Below are positions 5,651 through 12,613 of a stretch of 13,393 nt of DNA, piece after piece. The notes under the pieces are model-generated. The model saw only the letters and a list, made by a program, of their open reading frames with translations. It was not told the DNA's origin and made no database searches. The translations under genes and the position numbers were made by a program. Source of the stretch: Rickettsiella sp. Its GTDB lineage: Bacteria; Pseudomonadota; Gammaproteobacteria; Diplorickettsiales; Diplorickettsiaceae. Position 1 is the first letter of the stretch. Each line of letters starts with the position of its first letter. Location: assembly GCA_031119195.1 (NCBI GenBank), contig JAVHYG010000037.1, positions 1 through 13,393 on the forward strand. The letters run 5' to 3'.

Positions 5651-8392
5651 ATGCAAGCTAATATCAAGAAACGCCTATTGGCATTCTTTAGCAATGAGCT
5701 AACATCGGGACTCTTTCGTCGCCTCGGCTTCGCCCGTAAATTAGAAGGATTAGGAACATCTATTAGTAACCAAGATATACCTAAGCAATTCACTGAAAAT
5801 TGCTTAGCTATTTCAGCGTTACCTCAAGCTAAGTTACTTCACAATTTAAACTCCAATATAGAAGGTCTAAGTATAATTGAAGCTGCGACCAAAAGAGCTA
5901 GTATTGGGCTAAATGAAGTAGAACATGAGAAACCTATTCCTTGGTGGACGCACCTTTGGTTATGTTATAGAAATCCCTTTAATTTGCTTCTGACGTTATT
6001 AGGAAGTATTTTTTATTTCACAGATGATACAACAAATACAATTATTGTAAGCATCATGGTTGTCATTTCTACATTATTACGTTTTTTTCAAGAAAAACGC
6101 TCTAATAATGCTGCTTCAAAATTAAAAGCCATGGTAAGTAATACTGCCACGGTACTGCGTCGCAATGACTTATCTGGCAAAGAAAAAAGCATAGTTTCGA
6201 GTAATAAAATTGAGATCCCAATTAATCAACTTGTACCGGGAGATATTATTTCTCTTTCAGCAGGAGATATGATTCCTGCTGACATTCGTCTTTTAAATGC
6301 AAAAGATCTTTTTGTCAGCCAAGCTACCTTAACAGGTGAATCTCTTCCCGTAGAAAAATTTACTGAACAGCAAGTTGTAGAAAATAAAAATTCTCTAGAG
6401 TTAAATAACTTATGCTTTATGAGTACGAATGTAGTCAGCGGTACAGCCACTGCAATTGTTATAGCAACAGGAAATCAAACCTACTTCGGTGCGATTGCTA
6501 AACGTCTTGCTACGCAAAATAGACTTCCGACTGAATTTGAAAAAGGAATTAACAGCGTTACGTGGATGTTGATACGCTTTCTGCTTGTCATGACCCCAAT
6601 TGTCTTAGCGATTAATGGATTTGCTAAAGGTAATTGGATGGAAGCGGCATTATTTGCTCTCTCTATTGCTGTGGGTTTAACACCTGAAATGTTACCTATG
6701 ATTGTAACTTCTACACTTGCTAAAGGCGCGGTGATATTAAGTCGCAAAAAAGTCATCGTTAAAAGATTAGATGCGATGCAAAATTTTGGTGCAATGAATG
6801 TTTTATGTACGGATAAAACGGGAACGTTAACGCAAGATAAAATCATTTTAGAACGCTATACTGATGTTTTTGGAAATCAAGATGAATCTTTGTTAGAAAT
6901 CGCTTATTTAAACAGTTATTACCAAACCGGTTTAAAAAATTTACTTGATAAAGCTGTACTTGATCATGCCCAACTAACTAAAAAATTAAATATTGCGAAT
7001 GAATACCAAAAAATTGATGAGATTCCCTTCGATTTTTCTCGTCGCCGTATGTCGGTAGTGCTTCAAAAAGGCGAAAATCACCATCTACTTATTTGTAAGG
7101 GCGCTTTAGAAGAAATCCTATCTGTTTGTAGATATGTACGTACCGCAGGTTCTATTTACCGATTAACACCTAATCTTTTAGAACGTATCCATGAGATCAC
7201 TAAGCAGTTTAATCAAGAAGGTTTACGTGTGGTTGCTGTTGCTACACGCGAACTTCCTAAAGGAAATACTGCTTATGGAGTAAAGGATGAAACTGAATTG
7301 ACTTTGCAGGGTTACGTTACCTTTCTTGATCCTCCCAAAGAAACTGCAGGTACAGCCATTAAAACATTGCAAGAAAAAGGCATTGCAGTCAAAGTTCTTA
7401 CAGGTGATAACCATTTAGTAGCACTTAAAGTTTGTAAAGAAGTCGATTTAGAAGTTAAAGGAGTTTTACTTGGCAATGAAATGGACAATATGAATGATGA
7501 AGAATTAGGTATTTTAATTAAAAAAACCACCCTCTTTGCAAAATTATCGCCTATACAAAAAGAACGTTTAGTTCAGATATTGCGTAGTCAAGGAAATGTC
7601 GTTGGTTTTATTGGAGATGGTATTAACGATGCTCCCGCATTACGCGCAGCTGATATTGGAATTTCAGTTGATTCGGCGGTGGACATTGCTAAAGAATCTG
7701 CGGATTTAATTTTACTTGAAAAAAGTCTCATGGTTTTAGAAGAAGGGGTTATAGAAGGCAGAAAAACATTTGCCAATATGCTGAAGTATATCAATATGAC
7801 AGCCAGTTCTAACTTTGGTAATGTTTTTTCAGTGATGGTTGCGAGTGCATTTATTCCTTTCTTACCTATGCTGCCACTCCATTTATTAATGCAAAATTTG
7901 CTATACGATGTTTCTCAAATCGCTATTCCTTTTGACAATGTAGATAAAGAACAGATTGCAAAACCGCAAAAATGGAATCCGCGTTATATGTTACGATTTA
8001 TGGTTACTTTTGGACCTACCAGTTCGATATTTGATATGACTACCTTTTTCCTCATGTGGCATGTTTTTGGGGCGAATAGCACTGCACATCAAACTTTATT
8101 CCAATCAGGTTGGTTCGTTGAAGGATTGCTTACTCAGACATTGGTTGTACATATGATTCGCACACGCAAACTGCCATTTATTCAAAGTCGCGCTGCATGG
8201 CCTTTAGCAATGATGACATTATTTATTGTATGCATTGGTATTTTCTTACCCATGGGTCCTTTAGCACATGACTTTACGTTTCAAGCATTACCATTGGCTT
8301 ATTTCCCTTGGTTAGTTATTACTTTATTTGCTTATATGTTACTAACACAAGGCGTAAAAGTATTGTATTCACGCCGATTTGGATGGCAATAA
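5651..8392 (+). CDS. mgtA: Magnesium-transporting P-type ATPase MgtA
   Basis: Inner-membrane P3-type ATPase that imports Mg2+ at the cost of ATP. The 913-residue product matches E. coli MgtA (898 aa) along nearly its whole length. The actuator motif LTGES has T228-S231. The phosphorylated aspartate is D388 in CTDKTGTLTQDK, and the hinge motif is GDGINDAP (D656, D660). Membrane signatures include VGLTPEMLPMIVTSTLAKGA and, in the C-terminal bundle, QNLLYDVSQIAIPFDNVD. The C-terminus YSRRFGWQ is almost that of the E. coli protein. The ATG at 5651 is chosen because GGAGG (5641-5645) precedes it by 5 bases; a GTG at 5639 is in frame but overlaps that ribosome-binding site. The gene stands alone with a long upstream region, and its 3' end faces glmS. 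In many gammaproteobacteria secG or tpiA follows glmM, so this position looks like a local rearrangement or insertion. Confidence 0.96.
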   Translation: MQANIKKRLLAFFSNELTSGLFRRLGFARKLEGLGTSISNQDIPKQFTENCLAISALPQAKLLHNLNSNIEGLSIIEAATKRASIGLNEVEHEKPIPWWTHLWLCYRNPFNLLLTLLGSIFYFTDDTTNTIIVSIMVVISTLLRFFQEKRSNNAASKLKAMVSNTATVLRRNDLSGKEKSIVSSNKIEIPINQLVPGDIISLSAGDMIPADIRLLNAKDLFVSQATLTGESLPVEKFTEQQVVENKNSLELNNLCFMSTNVVSGTATAIVIATGNQTYFGAIAKRLATQNRLPTEFEKGINSVTWMLIRFLLVMTPIVLAINGFAKGNWMEAALFALSIAVGLTPEMLPMIVTSTLAKGAVILSRKKVIVKRLDAMQNFGAMNVLCTDKTGTLTQDKIILERYTDVFGNQDESLLEIAYLNSYYQTGLKNLLDKAVLDHAQLTKKLNIANEYQKIDEIPFDFSRRRMSVVLQKGENHHLLICKGALEEILSVCRYVRTAGSIYRLTPNLLERIHEITKQFNQEGLRVVAVATRELPKGNTAYGVKDETELTLQGYVTFLDPPKETAGTAIKTLQEKGIAVKVLTGDNHLVALKVCKEVDLEVKGVLLGNEMDNMNDEELGILIKKTTLFAKLSPIQKERLVQILRSQGNVVGFIGDGINDAPALRAADIGISVDSAVDIAKESADLILLEKSLMVLEEGVIEGRKTFANMLKYINMTASSNFGNVFSVMVASAFIPFLPMLPLHLLMQNLLYDVSQIAIPFDNVDKEQIAKPQKWNPRYMLRFMVTFGPTSSIFDMTTFFLMWHVFGANSTAHQTLFQSGWFVEGLLTQTLVVHMIRTRKLPFIQSRAAWPLAMMTLFIVCIGIFLPMGPLAHDFTFQALPLAYFPWLVITLFAYMLLTQGVKVLYSRRFGWQ

Positions 8393-8445
8393 ATATCGGA
8401 AAGTATTCAACCCCTATTTTTTTAGAACACAACAATACAAAAATA

Positions 8446-8475
8446 AACAAAGGTATGAGAAATCATACCTTTGTT
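8446..8475. terminator. Bidirectional Rho-independent terminator between mgtA and glmS
   Basis: A perfect 13-bp stem (8446-8458 with 8463-8475) closes on a GAAA loop (8459-8462). It lies 53 bases after the mgtA stop and 12 bases after the glmS stop. Read rightward, a T-rich run (8482-8488) follows after a short gap; read leftward, the complement of AAAAATAA (8439-8446) gives a T-rich tail directly. Convergent genes sharing one hairpin are the usual arrangement. Confidence 0.85.
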
Positions 8476-8487
8476 ATAGGTAATTTT

Positions 8488-10323
8488 TTATTCTACAGTC
8501 ACTGATTTTGCAAGATTTCGAGGCTGATCAACGTCTGTCCCCTTGAGAATTGCAACGTGATACGCTAGAAGCTGTAAAGGAATAGTAAAGATGAGAGGAC
8601 TAAGCACATCGCTTGCTTTTGGCAATACGATAGTTTCATAAACTTCGGTGTTTTCTTCTTCTAAAGGATCTTGTACGAATAAAATAACTTGCCCGCCACG
8701 TGCAAATATTTCTTGGATTGTTGACTTCAATTTACCTAGTAAAGTATTGGAAGGTAATAGCGCAACAACTGGCATATTGCTATCTACTAAAGCAAGAGGC
8801 CCATGTTTTAATTCACCGGCAGGATAAGCTTCCGCATGAATATAAGAAATCTCCTTTAGCTTAAGCGCACCTTCCAATGCAACAGGAAAGTAAATACCGC
8901 GCGCAATAAATAATGCATCTGATTTATCCACAAATACTTTCGCTAATCGTTGAATTGACGCATCTAATGTTAATGTTTCTTCTAAAAGCCTAGGTAATCT
9001 ACGCAATTGATTAACCCATTCTTCTTCTTGCTTTTCATCCCAGCCATGGTGTCGACCTAAAAGGGCTGTTAGCAATAAAAGAACCGTCAGCTGTGTAGTA
9101 AAAGCTTTTGTCGAAGCAACTCCAATCTCAGGTCCTGCGCGCGTTAATAATACAAAATCTGATTCTCGTGCCATTGCACTTTCTGATACATTACAAATTG
9201 TTAATGTTGCTGCATATTTTTTAGTCTTTGCCTCTCGTAATGCTTCTAAAGTATCTGCAGTTTCACCCGATTGCGATAAAGTAATAAACAGGGTATTTGG
9301 TTCCACTAATACAGAACGATAACGAAATTCACTCGCAATATCGACTTGACAAGGGAGCCCCACCAAAGTTTCTAACCAATGTCGTGCAATTAAACCTGCA
9401 TGATAACTCGTACCACAAGCCACTATTTGTATTCGACAAATATTGGCAAGTCGATCAACTGCTTGAAAGCCACAAACTTTATCTAAAACCTGATGATTAT
9501 CGTGGATACGACCTTCTAATGCAGCATTAACCGCTTCTGGCTGTTCAAAGATCTCTTTTTCCATGAAGTGTCGATACTTTCCTTTACTGATAACCTCATT
9601 CTGTAACAAAGAATGGTGGGGAACACGATGAACAATTTCACCTTTACTATCATAAAGTGTCACTTTTTCAGAACTAACATGTGCAACATCTCCTTCGTGT
9701 AAATAAATAAATTGCTGCGTAACCGGTAATAAAGCTAAATGATCAGACGCGATAAAATTCTCTCCAATTCCTAATCCAATAACTAATGGACTACCTTTAC
9801 GTACCGCAATTAAATCGTTAGGGGAATGTTGATATAAAAAAACCAGTGCAAAAGTGCCTTCTAATTGTTGGATAGTATTTAAAACTGCCGCTAAATAATC
9901 CTTGTTTTTTTTAAGTTGTTGATCCAACAAATGAGCAATGATCTCAGTATCAGTTTCTGATTCAAAGTGATAACCTGCTTTAATTAAAGCGTGCCGTAAA
10001 GCTAAATAGTTTTCAATAATTCCATTATGAACTATAGCAATAGTTGCCCCTGACATATGAGGATGCGCATTAGTTTCATTGGGTTTACCATGTGTAGCCC
10101 AACGGGTATGAGCAATACCAATATTCCCTGATAATACTTCAGATGTTATCTCTTTTTCTAAAGCTGCCACTTTTCCTACACTACGACAACGTTGTATTTG
10201 ATTGTTGGAATCGATTATCGCAAGGCCCGCTGAATCATAGCCTCGATATTCTAGTCGTTTTAAACCCTTAATGAGGATAGGCACAACATTACGTTGTGCC
10301 ACAGCAGCAACAATCCCACACAT
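8488..10323 (-). CDS. glmS: Glutamine--fructose-6-phosphate aminotransferase (isomerizing) GlmS
   Basis: Cytoplasmic enzyme that makes glucosamine-6-phosphate from fructose-6-phosphate and glutamine, the committed step to UDP-GlcNAc; GlmM, encoded at 3888-5294, takes the next step. The product has 611 residues (E. coli 609). It begins MCGIV, where the Cys after Met is the glutaminase nucleophile, followed by HTRWATHG in the class II amidotransferase domain. Two SIS sugar-isomerase domains follow, with CGTSYHAG (from C303) and SQSGET (350-355), then AYPAGELKHGP and the conserved C-terminal LAKSVTVE. Upstream in-frame codons exist (to 10344), but the ATG at 10323 is the start because the N-terminal Cys must be exposed and a GGAGGG lies 7 bases before it. 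The gene stands alone; glmU is not in the window. I saw no ribozyme-like core in the leader, as expected outside Gram-positives. Confidence 0.97.
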   Translation of the reverse strand: MCGIVAAVAQRNVVPILIKGLKRLEYRGYDSAGLAIIDSNNQIQRCRSVGKVAALEKEITSEVLSGNIGIAHTRWATHGKPNETNAHPHMSGATIAIVHNGIIENYLALRHALIKAGYHFESETDTEIIAHLLDQQLKKNKDYLAAVLNTIQQLEGTFALVFLYQHSPNDLIAVRKGSPLVIGLGIGENFIASDHLALLPVTQQFIYLHEGDVAHVSSEKVTLYDSKGEIVHRVPHHSLLQNEVISKGKYRHFMEKEIFEQPEAVNAALEGRIHDNHQVLDKVCGFQAVDRLANICRIQIVACGTSYHAGLIARHWLETLVGLPCQVDIASEFRYRSVLVEPNTLFITLSQSGETADTLEALREAKTKKYAATLTICNVSESAMARESDFVLLTRAGPEIGVASTKAFTTQLTVLLLLTALLGRHHGWDEKQEEEWVNQLRRLPRLLEETLTLDASIQRLAKVFVDKSDALFIARGIYFPVALEGALKLKEISYIHAEAYPAGELKHGPLALVDSNMPVVALLPSNTLLGKLKSTIQEIFARGGQVILFVQDPLEEENTEVYETIVLPKASDVLSPLIFTIPLQLLAYHVAILKGTDVDQPRNLAKSVTVE

Positions 10324-10369
10324 AGTAACCCTCCGAAACAGCACAAATGGCTTGATTTTTTTGTTAAAC

Positions 10370-10390
10370 GTCTAAACTTAGATTTTAGAC
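10370..10390. repeat. Perfect 7-bp inverted repeat in the glmS leader
   Basis: GTCTAAA (10370-10376) and TTTAGAC (10384-10390) flank a 7-base spacer, 47 bases upstream of the glmS start. On the glmS strand it could form an mRNA hairpin, and as DNA it has the size of an operator half-site pair. No T-run follows on either strand in the way a terminator requires. Function unknown. Confidence 0.4.
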
Positions 10391-10472
10391 TTTATACTTA
10401 AGCATCGTCATTATTAAACCTAACACTTCCTTCATCTAAATAAGGTATAGTATTTATCCATAAACACTTTTA

Positions 10473-10502
10473 TCTATATTATGAGTTATCCATCTGTTTC
10501 AA
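10473..10502 (-). promoter_or_regulatory. Possible glmS promoter
   Basis: On the minus strand TTGAAA (complement of 10497-10502) and TATAGA (complement of 10473-10478) are 18 bases apart. The predicted start is near 10466, giving a leader of about 140 nt that includes the 10370-10390 inverted repeat. The region is AT-rich and other -10-like hexamers occur, so this is tentative. Confidence 0.3.
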
Positions 10503-10522
10503 TCTAGCTTTTTATTACTCAA

Positions 10523-10673
10523 AACTTAAGATGTGCTGCCAATTGTGCTAGGATGAGAGAAAAGCATTGTTTTAAAATATCGTAACGGAGCATACATAGC
10601 GTATGTGGGTAACGAAACGCAGAAAAACTATTCTTTTTAGCCACACCATCCAATTGGCAACACGTCTTAAGTT
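10523..10673. repeat. 151-bp element with long terminal inverted repeats (MITE- or palindrome-like)
   Basis: The ends 10523-10545 and 10651-10673 are 23-base inverted repeats agreeing at 21 positions: AACTTAAGA and TGCCAATTG match exactly, with two differences in the five bases between. Inside lies a hairpin, CATAC (10591-10595) / GTATG (10601-10605), flanked by CGTAAC (10581-10586) and GTAACG (10609-10614), which pair except for one A-A. The arms continue loosely inward (TGTGCTA / TAGCCACA). There is no ORF of note and no clear target-site duplication. The form fits a non-autonomous mobile or multi-copy intergenic repeat. Other copies cannot be checked here. It fills most of the space before comF. 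Alternatively it could be a structured non-coding RNA. Confidence 0.6.
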
Positions 10674-10684
10674 ACACTCTAATA

Positions 10685-11425
10685 ATGGATATAATTACTA
10701 GACTAAAAAAAGCAATATTAGGAATGGCTCGTTGGTTTTTTCCCTATACTTGCATTTTATGTAGTGAAGTGACAAAAAGAGAAATTGACCTATGTCTTGA
10801 ATGTGAAAAAAGCTTACCGTGGTTAGGCCATGTTTGTATTCATTGCACTGCACCCTTATGCTTTGAATCAAACGCCGTTTGTGGTACCTGCTTAAAAAAA
10901 CCCTTTCCGTTCTCCAAAACCTGTATACTTTTTTCATATACAGAACCTATCAGAAAATTAATCACAGGAATTAAATTTCAGAGACGCTTACTTTATGCAA
11001 ATATTCTTGGAAACTTATTAGCAGAAAAGCTAACATTGCTCTATCAAAATGAGAATTTACCCGAAATACTTATTCCTGTACCTTTATATAAAAAACGTTT
11101 GCATCAAAGAGGCTTCAACCAAGCTATGGAGCTAGCTAGACCCATTCGTAAAAGGTTAAATATTCCTATCGATTATAAAAGCTGTCAACGCATACACAAT
11201 ACGGCAGCACAAACTACTTTACCTGCCAATCAACGTAGCACTAACGTCAAAAATGCATTCGCCGTCTTAGAGCAAAAAAATGTAAGGAACAAACATATAG
11301 CGATACTCGATGACGTTATGACTACAGGTCATACCCTCATCGAGTTTAGTCGCCCTTTATATGATGCAGGTGTAAAAAAAATAGATGTATGGTGTTGTGC
11401 ACGCACTTATTTAGGCAGCTTTTAA
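10685..11425 (+). CDS. comF: ComF family protein (zinc-ribbon plus phosphoribosyltransferase domain)
   Basis: ComF proteins are needed for DNA uptake during natural transformation in several bacteria, probably acting on incoming single-stranded DNA at the inner membrane; the reaction is not settled. The 246-residue product has four CxxC pairs at 23/26, 37/40, 51/54 and 66/69, forming the zinc-ribbon part. A phosphoribosyltransferase fold follows, with RGFNQAMELA and the PRPP loop AILDDVMTTGHT (206-217). This order is diagnostic. The start is uncertain: the ATG at 10685 has no Shine-Dalgarno, and a perfect TATAAT (10690-10695) lies inside the first codons. The in-frame ATG at 10724 would give a shorter N-terminus closer to the family norm, but its AGGA touches the start codon. 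The gene is single, with a palindromic element ending 11 bases upstream. It converges with the RRM gene. Confidence 0.9.
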   Translation: MDIITRLKKAILGMARWFFPYTCILCSEVTKREIDLCLECEKSLPWLGHVCIHCTAPLCFESNAVCGTCLKKPFPFSKTCILFSYTEPIRKLITGIKFQRRLLYANILGNLLAEKLTLLYQNENLPEILIPVPLYKKRLHQRGFNQAMELARPIRKRLNIPIDYKSCQRIHNTAAQTTLPANQRSTNVKNAFAVLEQKNVRNKHIAILDDVMTTGHTLIEFSRPLYDAGVKKIDVWCCARTYLGSF

Positions 11426-11444
11426 ACCTACTCTATTAAGTTGA

Positions 11445-11466
11445 AGTATTAATTTACCTTAATACT
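11445..11466. terminator. Weak hairpin between comF and the RRM gene
   Basis: AGTATTAA (11445-11452) and TTAATACT (11459-11466) form a perfect 8-bp but AT-rich stem with a 6-base loop, at the convergence of two genes; the right arm includes the RRM gene's stop codon. The only G-C pairs are near the base and no T-run follows, so it may end transcription poorly. Confidence 0.3.
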
Positions 11467-11854
11467 GTTCTTCACGCTCGCGATGACGATGAGCCCCACC
11501 ACCATTGCCGCCCCCAGAACCCATACCGCCTGTACGACGTCTATGGCCTCCTGCGCCTCCTCCATTTCGACCGCCGCTTCCCCCACGATTACCACCACCA
11601 CTTGAATCAGGTGGATTCGCTTCTGAAACCGTAATAGTACGTCTTTCGTGAGTACTACCATGTAAACGTTCAATGGCCTCTTTCGCCTCTTCAGGAGCTG
11701 ACATTTCAACAAAACCAAAACCTTTACTGCGACCACTATGGAAGTCTCGAATGACTTTAACAAACTTTACTTCACCAAAGGGTTCAAAAAGTGCTCTCAA
11801 GCCATCGTCATCGACGCTATAGCTTAAACCACCTACATACAATCTTTTATTCAC
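11459..11854 (-). CDS. RRM-domain RNA-binding protein with glycine-rich tail
   Basis: Small single-stranded RNA-binding protein of 131 residues. Residues 4-80 form one RNA-recognition motif: RNP2 is LYVGGL (5-10) and RNP1 is KGFGFVEM (44-51), with the aromatic residues that stack on RNA bases. Residues from about 83 are rich in Gly, Arg, Asn and His, then the tail ends HREREEQY. This layout resembles the glycine-rich RNA-binding proteins of cyanobacteria and some proteobacteria, often linked to cold or stress responses (family knowledge); the role here is unknown. The start is GTG with a strong GGAGG 6 bases before it. The tail is visibly more GC-rich than its surroundings because of Gly codons. 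It is followed by comF in the opposite direction and preceded by a 247-base gap. Family sure, function not. Confidence 0.92.
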   Translation of the reverse strand: MNKRLYVGGLSYSVDDDGLRALFEPFGEVKFVKVIRDFHSGRSKGFGFVEMSAPEEAKEAIERLHGSTHERRTITVSEANPPDSSGGGNRGGSGGRNGGGAGGHRRRTGGMGSGGGNGGGAHRHREREEQY

Positions 11855-11915
11855 GTAAAACCTCCAAAAGGCTAAAAATGGCCACCTCTACGATATCATC
11901 GCTTACACGCTTCTA

Positions 11916-11921
11916 ACTATA
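11916..11921 (-). promoter_or_regulatory. Possible -10 of the RRM gene
   Basis: TATAGT (complement of 11916-11921) matches the -10 consensus at five positions and lies 61 bases before the GTG start. The -35 at 17 bases (TTTAGT) is poor. The predicted leader is about 55 nt and contains the strong GGAGG. Other short hairpins (GCCAC 11881-11885 / GTGGC 11926-11930) overlap it. Confidence 0.25.
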
Positions 11922-12022
11922 GCCCGTGGCAGAGATAAACTAAACGCCCTCATAGTAACACAGGAGCGTCCGCTAGGGTATAGAGCGATTAAGCTTGTAT
12001 TAATACTATCTTTTGGGATAGA

Positions 12023-12059
12023 AAGGACCTTTTTCAAAGGATGGGTGAAGAGGGTCTTT
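12023..12059 (+). repeat. Plus-strand hairpin in the gap downstream of dps
   Basis: Bases 12023-12035 can pair with 12047-12059 as a 13-bp RNA stem with an 11-base loop; three of the pairs are G-U, so the structure is good only for a plus-strand transcript. No gene on that strand is seen here. The rest of the 11855-12101 gap holds only short hairpins, such as CTATC / GATAG at 12006-12021. Confidence 0.3.
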
Positions 12060-12101
12060 ACGTCCATTTATTAAAATTAGCAAAACCTCTAATATTAAAT
12101 G

Positions 12102-12581
12102 TTACTCTAAAAAGCTACGTAACATCCAAGCATTCTTTTCATGCACTTGCATTCGATCTGAAAGCAAATCGACAGTCACCTGATCCTCTGTTTTTTCTAT
12201 TTCTGGTAATAGCCCCCGCGCTAAACGTACAATAATCTGATTGTCGTCAACCAGCTGAGTTAACATTACTTTTGCTTCTATACGCTTATTTCCAATCGCT
12301 TCTTTAATTTCACTTAGTTTTGCAAAATCCGCATAACTAGCCGGTACAAAAAAACCTAATGCGCGCACGCGTTCTGCAATTGTATCGCCCGCATTCCAAA
12401 GATCAATATATTGTTCTTCAAATAAACTGTGTAATGGTTGAAACATTGGTCCAATTACATTCCAATGAAAGTTATGTGTTTTTAAATACAAAACAGAATT
12501 ATTGGCTAAAAGCTTGATTAACCCTTTTGCTGTTTTTTCCCTTTTTACTTCAGTCAAACCTGTATTGAGCGTTTCTTTCAT
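12102..12581 (-). CDS. dps: Dps family ferritin-like DNA-protection protein
   Basis: Dps proteins form 12-subunit shells that oxidise Fe2+ with peroxide and store the iron, protecting DNA in starvation or oxidative stress; some also bind DNA. The 159-residue product has the inter-subunit ferroxidase ligands expected: H39 (in NFHWNV), H51, E55 (Asp in E. coli Dps), D66 and E70 (in GDTIAERVRALG), each 12 below the E. coli numbers H51, H63, D67, D78 and E82. The four-helix bundle continues to the C-terminus, which ends soon after NAWMLRSFLE. The short N-terminus has only a few lysines, so DNA binding is not assured. The start ATG has GGAGA 7 bases upstream. It follows the mlaA stop by 32 bases on the same strand, so the two may be co-transcribed. 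I did not recognise an OxyR or Fur site. Confidence 0.94.
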   Translation of the reverse strand: MKETLNTGLTEVKREKTAKGLIKLLANNSVLYLKTHNFHWNVIGPMFQPLHSLFEEQYIDLWNAGDTIAERVRALGFFVPASYADFAKLSEIKEAIGNKRIEAKVMLTQLVDDNQIIVRLARGLLPEIEKTEDQVTVDLLSDRMQVHEKNAWMLRSFLE

Positions 12582-12613
12582 AATAGAGTCTCCACTTCAT
12601 AATTAAAAAATTT

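Noticed and set aside
10324..10684. glmS-type ribozyme or 6S RNA in the glmS-comF gap
   Set aside because: No ribozyme core before glmS; the large palindrome lacks the central bubble sequence pattern of 6S RNA and is better explained as a repeat.
11449..11763. Second minus-strand frame of 104 codons over the RRM gene
   Set aside because: The frame used by the RRM protein has clear RNP motifs and a strong ribosome-binding site; the other is a by-product of the glycine codons.
12041..12235. Plus-strand ORF of 64 codons over the end of dps
   Set aside because: Overlaps dps in antisense and has no recognisable motif; the start lies within a hairpin loop.
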